Source of the DNA: Rhizobium sp. RM
GTDB lineage: Bacteria > Pseudomonadota > Alphaproteobacteria > Rhizobiales > Rhizobiaceae
NCBI RefSeq assembly: GCF_013390595.1
Contig: NZ_JACAWV010000022.1
Location: 496,001 to 560,000, forward strand
Reading direction: 5' to 3'
Length of the DNA stretch: 64,000 nt
Below the pieces are notes generated by a model that saw only the letters and a list, made by a program, of their open reading frames with translations, was not told where the DNA came from and searched no databases. Shown in pieces: positions 26,820 to 33,484 of this stretch. Position 1 is the first letter of the stretch, and each line of letters opens with the position of its first letter. The position numbers and the translations under genes were made by a program.

Positions 26820-26921
26820 TTATGGGCTGCCAAAAATGTACGTCAATGCGAGAAATGCGGCAAAGCCTGCAAGTGCGCGTAGTGTAACGCCCCAGCAAGA
26901 TTTCTGAGCGGTTTCTTCCAT
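26820..26921 (-). CDS. Single-pass membrane microprotein, 33 aa
   Basis: A 33-residue reading frame beginning MEETAQKSCWGV and ending ALTYIFGSP. An acidic/polar N-terminus of ten residues is followed by one hydrophobic helix of about 20 residues (positions 10-31). GGAG lies six bases before the ATG, and a terminator-like hairpin follows, so the transcription unit looks complete. This makes it much more convincing than an arbitrary short frame. Function unknown; small inner-membrane proteins of this type commonly modulate larger membrane partners, but no partner is evident here. Confidence 0.72.
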   Translation of the reverse strand: MEETAQKSCWGVTLRALAGFAAFLALTYIFGSP

Positions 26922-27277
26922 GATTACTCCAGCTGTTCACTCTCCGGGCGGCCTTCAGCTCAGCCCGTTGGTGAAGCATTTATTAAAATCTCGCGGCGAA
27001 CGCAAATGCAAAAAACGGCGAAATGTAGGCATTTGCGATAAGCTGCCATTCGCGAGGCGCATAGCTACATGAAAAAACAAGGCCTTAGCAGCGGGCATTT
27101 TTCCCGCCCGATTTTCCGACCGCCGCAATTTAGACCAAAGTGTAACTGTTCGATGAATGCAGCGCAAAACGGGCTGTTGATAACCTCTGTTCGGCGACGG
27201 CTGCCAAGGGCTTGAAAGCCCCGTCCCGCTGCTTTATCCCGTCGAAAAATTGAACTGGAAACGAGGCAACACAGTCG
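26922..27277. other. Intergenic region with inverted repeat
   Basis: A 356-base gap between the divergent microprotein and 116-aa genes. It contains the microprotein's ribosome binding site, a perfect inverted repeat (27001-27037), and a GCGGG/CCCGC hairpin around 27096-27112. Short plus-strand frames here have no ribosome binding site. Confidence 0.6.
27001..27037. other. Perfect 9-bp inverted repeat, candidate operator
   Basis: CGCAAATGC (27001-27009) and GCATTTGCG (27029-27037) are exact complements separated by 19 bases. The repeat lies 80-116 bases upstream of the microprotein start, a plausible position for a regulator binding site; an RNA hairpin is the alternative. Confidence 0.45.
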
Positions 27278-27628
27278 ATGCAAGCAGCGTCATCTTTTCC
27301 CGATCGCGAAACCGTAGCGTCGAAACTGGCGTCCTTGTCTGCAGAGGACAAATCCTGGCTCGCACTGTTGATGGAAAATGCCGTGCAGGACGAAAACCTG
27401 CTGGAAGGCGTCCATCTTTATCTCGACCAGCAGGCGGGAGCGCCTTTCCTGAACAGCCTGAAACTGGAAGCCTGCGGTGAGTGGATCGGCGCCAACGCGC
27501 CTGCCCGCCTGCAGATCAGGCTGGCAGAGACGGCAAAAGCCGGCCAGCATCCGGCCTATCTGGCATTCCGCAAAGGCCTGACAAAATCGGCCGGCCTTGA
27601 GAAAGCCTACCCCAAGGCGCCGATCTGA
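27278..27628 (+). CDS. Hypothetical protein, 116 aa
   Basis: Not recognised. A soluble, probably all-helical protein without signal peptide: ETVASKLASLSAEDKSWLALLMENAV, then NLLEGVHLYLDQQAGAPFLNSLKLEACGEWI and ARLQIRLAETAKAGQHPAYLAFRKGL. Composition and codon choice fit the chromosome. GAGG precedes the ATG by about 11 bases. The stop is 20 bases from the stop of the convergent phosphodiester-glycosidase-like gene. Confidence 0.75.
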   Translation: MQAASSFPDRETVASKLASLSAEDKSWLALLMENAVQDENLLEGVHLYLDQQAGAPFLNSLKLEACGEWIGANAPARLQIRLAETAKAGQHPAYLAFRKGLTKSAGLEKAYPKAPI

Positions 27629-27647
27629 GGCGTCAGGCTACCGGGTT

Positions 27648-28400
27648 TCAATCCGGCACCTTCTCGACCACGGCGATGATCGGCCCCATCTGAAACAGCG
27701 AATCCCGGCGCTTCATCGCCGGTATGTCGACGCTCGAAATCGTGCCGTCGAGATAAAGCGCGTTAGGGGAATCGAGCACATCGCGAAACAGGGTGGCGAA
27801 ATCGTAGAAGCGAACCGTGCTTTCCGAGATCACGAAATGCACAAAGCCGTCGCGCGAGACGCCAACACCGTTGCGACGCTTGAAACTGTCGCTATCCGGC
27901 AGGAAACGTGGGTGAAGCTGGTCGTCGATCACCAGCATCGGCCCGGACTGCGTCGCGAAATCCGGCTTCATTCCCGCCGCAACATAGGCTTCTGTCGCCA
28001 ACACGCCGGCCGTTTGCCCGTTGAGGTAAAACACCCCGTTCGGCAGCAGATGGAAATTGCCCCAACCATCATTGGTGACAATCGGTGAGCGCTCGATACC
28101 GTTTTCGATGAAGAGCCCAACCGGCGAATAGTCTTGATGGTACATGCCGCCATTCATGGCAAAGACGCTGAACATGTGTTGTCGCCACAGGCCGGACGAG
28201 AGACTGGCAAAAGAGCCATACCCCTCGCCGGAGACATGGTCGCGATCATAGATCCGGATGTCGCTTCGGGTCGGATCAAAACTGCAAACAAGATAGCGGC
28301 CGCCGGCGTGGTCAATGGCCTTGCAAAAATCCGGGTGCGCGCCAGCATCAGCCGAGAACGGCAACAGCAGCGGCACCAGCCACGTCATCAGTCTTTTCAT
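27648..28400 (-). CDS. Phosphodiester glycosidase-family (NAGPA-like) exported protein
   Basis: A 250-residue protein of the phosphodiester glycosidase (PF09992-type) family. A short signal peptide (MKRLMTWLVPLLLPFSADA) is followed by the domain: FAMNGGMYHQDYSPVGLFIENG with the N-G-G-x-Y/F motif, TQSGPMLVIDDQ, NGVGVSRDGFVHFVISE and NALYLDGTISS with the L-D-G-S/T motif. Eukaryotic relatives uncover mannose-6-phosphate; bacterial members act on glycan phosphodiesters or are uncharacterised. The ATG at 28400 is chosen as the start of the signal peptide. The entericidin gene lies upstream but ends in its own terminator. Confidence 0.88.
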   Translation of the reverse strand: MKRLMTWLVPLLLPFSADAGAHPDFCKAIDHAGGRYLVCSFDPTRSDIRIYDRDHVSGEGYGSFASLSSGLWRQHMFSVFAMNGGMYHQDYSPVGLFIENGIERSPIVTNDGWGNFHLLPNGVFYLNGQTAGVLATEAYVAAGMKPDFATQSGPMLVIDDQLHPRFLPDSDSFKRRNGVGVSRDGFVHFVISESTVRFYDFATLFRDVLDSPNALYLDGTISSVDIPAMKRRDSLFQMGPIIAVVEKVPD

Positions 28401-28481
28401 CAATTGTCCGTTCACGCCTTCGCGCCAATGCAACGGCGCGATTCTTTTCAGCGCGGACGTTGCGGGCAGAATGCGGGCAAA

Positions 28482-28514
28482 GAAAAGGCGCCGCCCTGCA
28501 TGCAGGGTGACGCC
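28482..28514 (-). terminator. Rho-independent terminator of the entericidin gene
   Basis: On the minus strand GGCG and CGCC flank the perfect palindrome CCCTGCATGCAGGG, followed by TTTTCTTT. It starts about 24 bases after the lipoprotein stop. Confidence 0.75.
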
Positions 28515-28537
28515 CTATCCGGAAAAGGGAAGAATTC

Positions 28538-28699
28538 TTAGCGACGGGCGGCGCGATCTACGCTGCGGCCGGCGTCCTGCGTCGCATCAACAGCATTTGC
28601 CGTATCCCGGCCCACGCCGCGGATGGTGTTGCCGCAAGAGCTGAGTGTCACGACTGTTACGATGGCGACGGCAAAAACAGAAACGATGCGTGTGATCAT
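28538..28699 (-). CDS. Entericidin A/B-family small lipoprotein, 53 aa
   Basis: A 53-residue gene. A hydrophobic signal (VSVFAVAIVTVVT, 6-18) ends in the lipobox LSSC, with Cys22 as the acylation site. The mature part, GNTIRGVGRDTANAVDATQD, is the canonical entericidin/EcnAB motif (N-T-x-x-G-x-G-x-D). GGGGAG lies nine bases upstream of the ATG at 28699 and a terminator follows. Entericidins are small cell-envelope lipoproteins linked to stationary-phase physiology; no paired antidote gene is adjacent. Confidence 0.9.
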   Translation of the reverse strand: MITRIVSVFAVAIVTVVTLSSCGNTIRGVGRDTANAVDATQDAGRSVDRAARR

Positions 28700-28869
28700 G
28701 TGAATAACTCCCCTAAGGCTTGCCGCTCCAGGGCAAGCACCAATGTGATAAGCCTCACAGTAACGTGAGCCGTAAAAAACGGTTCCATCGGCAATTCAAA
28801 AAATACAACCGCAAAATTAACCGGGTTTTGAAGCTCTGCAGGCATGGTCTTTCAAACTGGAAAAAGCGC

Positions 28870-29655
28870 GTGAACGAAATGAGTGAACCGAACAAGCGAT
28901 TGCTGGTGATGACGGCGGGTGGTGCCAACCCGAACGTGATGATCAACGCTCTCGCGACGCATTTTCCGGATATCCATGTTTTTCTGGAAAACCCTGAGGG
29001 CAAAGGAGAGATTTTCAAGCGTCGTGCACGCCGCCTCGGCTGGCTGACTGCCGCAGGCCAGATGGGCACGATGGTTGCCTCGAGGCTCGGCAAACGTTTC
29101 ACCGCCAGACGAACGGCTGAGATCATTGCCGAACACGGCCTCAACGCAGAAATCGGCAGCTCGATCCCGGTGGCGCGCTTTTCCTCCCTGAACGATGAAG
29201 ACTGCCACAGGGCAACCGAAAAACTGCAACCTGCCGTGATTTTTACCATCTCGTGCCGGATCTTGAAGCCCAGGACACTGGCAAGTTTTGAATGCCCCGT
29301 CATCAACTTTCATGCCGGTATAAACCCGGCCTATCGTGGCCAGATGGGTGGTTACTGGGCACTGGTGGAAAATGACAAAGGCAATTTCGGTGCGACGGTG
29401 CATCTCGTCGACAAGGGCGTAGACACAGGCGCAACGCTTTATGAAATGCGCCTGAAACCGGCACGCAACGACACGATCTCCACCTACCCCCTGCTCCTCA
29501 CAGCCGGATCGATCGATATCGCCGTCAGCGCCATCGAGGATGCACTGTCAGGTAGCCTGTCGCCGCAGCCGCCTCTGCCGGGAAAATCCGTACTGCGATA
29601 TCCGCCGCCGCTGTGGACCTGGCTGTGGAACGGCGTGACGCGACGCATCTGGTGA
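28870..29655 (+). CDS. Formyltransferase-family protein
   Basis: About 261 residues with the formyl-THF transferase fold. Catalytic residues of PurN/Fmt are preserved: Asn143 and His145 in VINFHAGINP and Asp182 in KGVDTGATL (numbered from the ATG at 28879). The glycine-rich start LLVMTAGGANPNVMINAL replaces the usual G-S-G-x-N loop. Members transfer a formyl group from N10-formyl-THF, for example to sugar amines or purine precursors; which acceptor is used here is unknown. Start: GTG at 28870 fits the GGAAAAA site; ATG at 28879 is the alternative. It is followed by the MTHFR-like gene. Confidence 0.85.
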   Translation: MNEMSEPNKRLLVMTAGGANPNVMINALATHFPDIHVFLENPEGKGEIFKRRARRLGWLTAAGQMGTMVASRLGKRFTARRTAEIIAEHGLNAEIGSSIPVARFSSLNDEDCHRATEKLQPAVIFTISCRILKPRTLASFECPVINFHAGINPAYRGQMGGYWALVENDKGNFGATVHLVDKGVDTGATLYEMRLKPARNDTISTYPLLLTAGSIDIAVSAIEDALSGSLSPQPPLPGKSVLRYPPPLWTWLWNGVTRRIW

Positions 29656-29761
29656 TCCGTCACCGGGCAAAGCGCCCAAGCCGCGTCGCAGATGCAAGGC
29701 TGTCTTGCCGCAACGGGTAAAGACGCAACCGCAAAAAACGTGCATGATAATCAAAAGGAAC

Positions 29762-30646
29762 ATGCACAAATTGTCCAGAATTTCAGCCTCCATAGAAGCC
29801 TCACCGGCGCAGGTGCTGGGCTCCGAGAGCCTCGCAAACCTCTTTCCGCCCGCAACCGCCGTCTACCTGACCGACCTCGGACCGACGTCACAGGACAGGC
29901 TTGTCGAGGCCGCGAAGCATCTGCGCGATCTGGGTTACAACCCGGTTCCGCATTTTGCCGCCCGCAGGCTGCCATCGCATGACAGGTTCGAGACGCTGGT
30001 CAAACGTCTCGCCGACGAAGCGGAGCTGACAGATGTGCTTGTCATTGGCGGCGGCGTGGACAAGGCCGCAGGCCCGTTCTCGTCCAGCATGGAGCTTCTG
30101 GAAACGGGAATCTTCGACAGTCTCGGCATCAGGCGTATCGGCGTTGCCGGTCACCCGGAGGGCAGCCCCGATTTCAGTGAGGAGACCGCACTCGCAGCCC
30201 TGAAGTTCAAGCAAGATTTTGCCGAACGCAGCGACGCCTCGATGCATATCGTCACGCAGTTCGGCTTTGACGCTGCCCGCTTCATAGGCTGGGCGGAAGG
30301 CCTTGCCGCCTCCGGCATCGATCTGCCTGTGCATATCGGCGTTTCCGGCCCGGCCAAGATCACCACTCTGGTGAAATACGCAGCATTATGCGGGGTCGGC
30401 AATTCGATCGCCTATCTCAAGAAGAACGAGCTCTCCCTGACCGCGCTGGCCAAGGGCCACTCGCCGGAAGGTGTTGTCGGCCCGATCGAGAGACACTGGC
30501 AGGAAAACCCGGCAGGCCCCATCCGCCAGATTCATGTCTTCCCATTCGGCGGGCTGCAAAAATCGGCAGAATGGCTGAGGGAGCGCGGAAGCTGGCAATC
30601 GAACGCCGACGACCGTGATAACCTACCCGGCTCTCTCGCCGGGTAA
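29762..30646 (+). CDS. Methylenetetrahydrofolate reductase-family protein
   Basis: About 294 residues resembling the MetF/MTHFR barrel. Supporting stretches are TSQDRLVEAAKHLRDLGYNPVPHFAARRL (THF-side), TDVLVIGGGVDKAAGPFSS, IGVAGHPEGSPDF, MHIVTQFGFDAARFI and LPVHIGVSGPAKITTL. The pattern H-x-x-x-R, A-G-x-P-E-G, and Q-F-x-F-D matches MTHFR. It is divergent from canonical MetF and probably handles methylene-THF in a side pathway such as methylamine or betaine demethylation. Start uncertain: ATG at 29762 is closest to AAAGGA; ATG at 29744 is possible. It lies 106 bases behind the formyltransferase gene. Confidence 0.85.
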   Translation: MHKLSRISASIEASPAQVLGSESLANLFPPATAVYLTDLGPTSQDRLVEAAKHLRDLGYNPVPHFAARRLPSHDRFETLVKRLADEAELTDVLVIGGGVDKAAGPFSSSMELLETGIFDSLGIRRIGVAGHPEGSPDFSEETALAALKFKQDFAERSDASMHIVTQFGFDAARFIGWAEGLAASGIDLPVHIGVSGPAKITTLVKYAALCGVGNSIAYLKKNELSLTALAKGHSPEGVVGPIERHWQENPAGPIRQIHVFPFGGLQKSAEWLRERGSWQSNADDRDNLPGSLAG

Positions 30647-30661
30647 GGGTCCTTCGTACCA

Positions 30662-31558
30662 TCAGGCGGCTTTGGCAGCATCCAGAAACGCGTTGCGAAT
30701 GCTCTCGGCAACGGCCTGGATGGGGCGTGACGGCTTTTCACCGACAATCAGGCGAATATCGAAACAGCCGAGTTCGGGAAGCCCTTCCTTGTCCCCGAGA
30801 ATGACCATGTCGTTCTGCACATAGGATCGCGGCAACGGCGCAATGGCGAGATCGGCGATGATCGCCGCACGCTGCGCCATGGTGTGACCGCTGAGATAGG
30901 CGACGCGGAAATTGCGCCCGCGCTTTTCAAGCGAGTTGATTGCCTCGGAACGCCAGATGCAACCCTCTTCCCATATGGAAATCGGCAGCGGATCGCGAAG
31001 ATGGGCCGTTCCGCATTTTGCCCCCGTCCAGACAAGACGTTCGCGCATCAGCACCTCGCCGGTATCGCGCAGCGGATGGGAGGCACAGTTCACAAGCGCC
31101 AGATCGAGACGCCGCTCATCCATGCGCTTATAGAGATTGGAACTGGAATCGATCGTGACATCGATCATGATTCCCGGAAACGCCTCGGCAAAACGCTTGA
31201 GAATGCCGGGCAGAAGCCCGCGCTCACCAATGTCTTCAGGCGCACCGAGGCGCACGACGCCAGAAAGCTCCGGCATGACAAAGCGCGACACGGCCTCGTT
31301 CGACAAGGCAATCATGCGTCGCGCATAGGTCAAAAGCGTCTCGCCATGCGCCGTCAGCGTCACGGAGCGGGCATCGCGCAGGAACAGCGTCGTCTTCAAC
31401 TGTTCCTCAAGTTTCTTGATCTGCATGGAAACGGCGGATGGCGTTCTGAACACCACTTCGGCGGCCGTGGAAAAGTTTCCGGTTTCGGCAATCGCCACGA
31501 AGGTTCTCAAAATGTCGTTGTCCAACAACGGCAGGGGTTGGCGGAACGTAACGGTCAT
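30662..31558 (-). CDS. LysR-family regulator, LsrB/VtlR-like
   Basis: A 298-residue LysR-type regulator. The winged helix-turn-helix is LLDNDILRTFVAIAETGNFSTAAEVVFRTPSAVSMQIKKLEEQL (about 11-54); the substrate-binding domain spans about 95-295. The N-terminus is very close to my recollection of rhizobial LsrB and Brucella VtlR, which control oxidative-stress and symbiosis functions and small DUF1127 genes. A DUF1127 gene is divergently placed next door, which supports this subgroup. The ATG at 31558 follows AAGGTGAG. It could be a paralogue rather than LsrB itself. Confidence 0.88.
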   Translation of the reverse strand: MTVTFRQPLPLLDNDILRTFVAIAETGNFSTAAEVVFRTPSAVSMQIKKLEEQLKTTLFLRDARSVTLTAHGETLLTYARRMIALSNEAVSRFVMPELSGVVRLGAPEDIGERGLLPGILKRFAEAFPGIMIDVTIDSSSNLYKRMDERRLDLALVNCASHPLRDTGEVLMRERLVWTGAKCGTAHLRDPLPISIWEEGCIWRSEAINSLEKRGRNFRVAYLSGHTMAQRAAIIADLAIAPLPRSYVQNDMVILGDKEGLPELGCFDIRLIVGEKPSRPIQAVAESIRNAFLDAAKAA

Positions 31559-31600
31559 AGCGCTCACCTTCAAATATTTTGATTTATAGATGGATATCAT

Positions 31601-31613
31601 TTCGTTTGATTGA
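31601..31613 (+). repeat. 13-bp direct repeat, copy 1 (candidate LysR site)
   Basis: TTCGTTTGATTGA, about 43 bases upstream of the LysR start. An identical copy lies at 31794. The position fits autoregulation by the LysR protein. Confidence 0.6.
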
Positions 31614-31793
31614 ATGTCAACAATCCTGCACGATCCCAGTCAACAAGGAGGCGCCAGCAAAGAATGCACGACATTCATGGCGTCCACCTCGCCAAGTTCT
31701 CCGCTTCCCCTGGTGGGCGGAAAAGCAAGCCTGTCTTGCAGCACAGACGTTCTCAGGAACGATGCATAACATTGATGAATGATATAAAATTCA

Positions 31794-31806
31794 TTCGTTT
31801 GATTGA
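31794..31806 (+). repeat. 13-bp direct repeat, copy 2 (candidate LysR site)
   Basis: TTCGTTTGATTGA, 63 bases upstream of the DUF1127 start and identical to the copy at 31601. The spacing matches an activator site for the small gene. Confidence 0.6.
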
Positions 31807-31868
31807 TGAAAAATCCAGGCGCATACCGGAATGGTAATCGAGATCGTGGTTACGGAAAGGATCAAGAG

Positions 31869-32087
31869 ATGACCATGGTACACACGCATCCAACCGCAAG
31901 CCGTTCAAGTGCACGGCTAACATCAACTGTCTGGCTGCACCGTCTGGCCGGCTATGTTTCGGAGTTTGCTGCCGCACGGCGCCGCGCCAGAATGATGCGC
32001 GCACTGGAAGCACTGCCCCCTGAGACATTGAAGGATATTGGATGGCCAACGACGGACAACAACCGCGCCCGTATCGTGCGCAAATAG
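31869..32087 (+). CDS. DUF1127 small protein
   Basis: A 72-residue basic protein. The DUF1127 domain is the C-terminal half: RLAGYVSEFAAARRRARMMRALEALPPETLKDIGWP, with the arginine cluster and the D-I-G-W/L ending typical of the family. In rhizobia and Brucella, DUF1127 proteins are controlled by VtlR/LsrB and some bind RNA and affect phosphate or carbon handling; the role of this one is unknown. GGATC precedes the ATG at 31869. A strong terminator follows directly, so it is a monocistron. Confidence 0.88.
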   Translation: MTMVHTHPTASRSSARLTSTVWLHRLAGYVSEFAAARRRARMMRALEALPPETLKDIGWPTTDNNRARIVRK

Positions 32088-32095
32088 AACAATGA

Positions 32096-32137
32096 CGGCT
32101 CGCAATCGAAAAATGATTGCGAGCCGCATTTTTATTT
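32096..32137 (+). terminator. Rho-independent terminator of the DUF1127 gene
   Basis: A perfect 12-bp stem (CGGCTCGCAATC / GATTGCGAGCCG) with a seven-base loop is followed by TTTTTATTTT. It starts eight bases after the stop codon. Confidence 0.92.
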
Positions 32138-32306
32138 TCGGAAAGAAGCCCTTCCAGCACCGGGCGATGCCTATTTTAAAAGCGGCCTGACGCCTCTTTT
32201 CAAAGCGATCAGCAAAATTTGCATATTTCAAAAGCGCTTTTTTGACAGCCCCATATCCGCGACGTATTTTGCGTCTAATATGTCGCATACAGGATATCCA
32301 GAACAC

Positions 32307-32326
32307 CAATTCCAAGCAAGGAATTG
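32307..32326. promoter_or_regulatory. Inverted repeat upstream of the GlxA-type gene
   Basis: CAATTCC and GGAATTG, exact complements separated by six bases, lie 25 bases upstream of the gene start. A wider imperfect palindrome (ATATCC-GCGAC and GTCGC-ATACA-GGATAT) covers about 32254-32297. Either may be an operator for autoregulation. Confidence 0.45.
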
Positions 32327-32350
32327 CGTATTCGCAAAGGAGCCGGGCAA

Positions 32351-33388
32351 ATGAGCAAATCGTCCCAAAAGAAACGCTCGATCGTCTTTTTTCTTGTTCC
32401 GCAATTTACCCTGCTGCCGTTCACGGCCGCCGTCGAAACGTTACGCATCGCCAATCGTATGCTGGGCTATAAGGCCTATGAATGGCGCCTTGCGTCTGCC
32501 GATGGTCAGAAGGTCATGTCATCGAGTGGCATCTGTCTTGAGGCCGACACCTGTCTTGCCGACGAGCGGCGCTATGTCAGCGGTGAAAACCGGCCTGAAA
32601 TGGCGATCATCTGTTCCGGCATCGATGTCGATCAATACCACAACAAATCCGTCAACGCCTGGCTTCGCGAAGCCTACAACCGCGGCATTTCGATCGGAAG
32701 CCTCTGTACGGGCGCCCATATCCTAGCTCAGGCGGGCCTGTTGAACGGCAAGAGATGTGCGATCCACTGGGAAAACCTGCCCGGCTTTTCCGAAGCCTTC
32801 CCGCAGGTGGAAGTCTACGCCGATCTCTACGAAGTCGATTCCAACATCTACACCTGTGCCGGCGGCACCGCGTCGCTGGACATGATGCTGAATCTTCTCA
32901 GACAGGATTTCGGCGACAACCTCGTCAATCGTGTCTGCGAACAGCAATTGACCGACCGTGTCCGCAACCCGCACGACCGCCAGCGTCTGCCTTTGCGCGC
33001 GCGCCTCGGCGTGCAGAACAACAAGGTCCTGTCGATCATCGAACTGATGGAAAGCAATCTTGCCGAACCGCTGTCGCTGCTCGACATCGCCGATGGCGCC
33101 GATCTTTCACGCCGCCAGGTCGAACGCCTGTTCCGTCAGGAAATGGGTCGCTCCCCTGCCCGTTATTATCTCGAAATCCGCCTTGACCGGGCCCGCCACC
33201 TTCTCGTTCAGTCGGCCATGCCCGTGGTCGAGGTCGCGGTTGCCTGTGGTTTCGTCTCCGCCTCGCATTTTTCCAAATGCTACCGGGAAATCTACAACCG
33301 CACCCCGCAGCAGGAACGGGCCGAACGCAAGCTGGTGCTCAGCGCATCCCGCATGGCCGCAGCAAGCCAGGGTAAAGCCGCGCACTGA
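32351..33388 (+). CDS. GlxA-family AraC-type transcriptional regulator
   Basis: A 345-residue regulator. The N-terminal DJ-1/PfpI-like sensor domain covers about 8-195, with the elbow-like GSLCTGAHILAQAGLL around Cys119. The C-terminal AraC domain (about 225-325) has two helix-turn-helix units, SLLDIADGADLSRRQVERLFRQ and VVEVAVACGFVSASHFSKCYRE. The closest well-studied relatives are GbdR-like regulators of glycine betaine and carnitine catabolism. The ATG at 32351 follows AAAGGAG. The nearby formyl- and methylene-THF genes would fit a betaine/C1 role, but this is inference. Confidence 0.9.
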   Translation: MSKSSQKKRSIVFFLVPQFTLLPFTAAVETLRIANRMLGYKAYEWRLASADGQKVMSSSGICLEADTCLADERRYVSGENRPEMAIICSGIDVDQYHNKSVNAWLREAYNRGISIGSLCTGAHILAQAGLLNGKRCAIHWENLPGFSEAFPQVEVYADLYEVDSNIYTCAGGTASLDMMLNLLRQDFGDNLVNRVCEQQLTDRVRNPHDRQRLPLRARLGVQNNKVLSIIELMESNLAEPLSLLDIADGADLSRRQVERLFRQEMGRSPARYYLEIRLDRARHLLVQSAMPVVEVAVACGFVSASHFSKCYREIYNRTPQQERAERKLVLSASRMAAASQGKAAH

Positions 33389-33484
33389 AAGCGCGGCTTC
33401 AGCATTGCCTCCTGCCAATCGGTTTCAATGATCGCGCTACCGCCGGATCATATCCGGGTGACACGGTTCAGGACCGCCCTACAT

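Larger units (their letters stand above)
31559..31868. promoter_or_regulatory. Shared LysR/DUF1127 control region
   Basis: A 310-base region between the divergent LysR and DUF1127 genes. It carries two exact copies of TTCGTTTGATTGA and AT-rich DNA around each. A frame near 31663-31837 is open but shows no ribosome binding site and is not called as a gene. Confidence 0.5.

Noticed and set aside
26816..26882. Plus-strand cysteine-rich frame resembling a frameshifted metallothionein (MGCQKC... and CEKCGKACKCA)
   Set aside because: It needs a frame change, and the cysteines are the antisense reading of alanine-rich codons in the minus-strand membrane microprotein, which has a better ribosome binding site and a terminator.
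27071..27215. Plus-strand short frame starting MKKQGLSS
   Set aside because: No ribosome binding site and a random-looking Arg/Pro composition.
31663..31837. Short plus-strand frame between the LysR and DUF1127 genes
   Set aside because: It runs through the direct-repeat control region and has no ribosome binding site.
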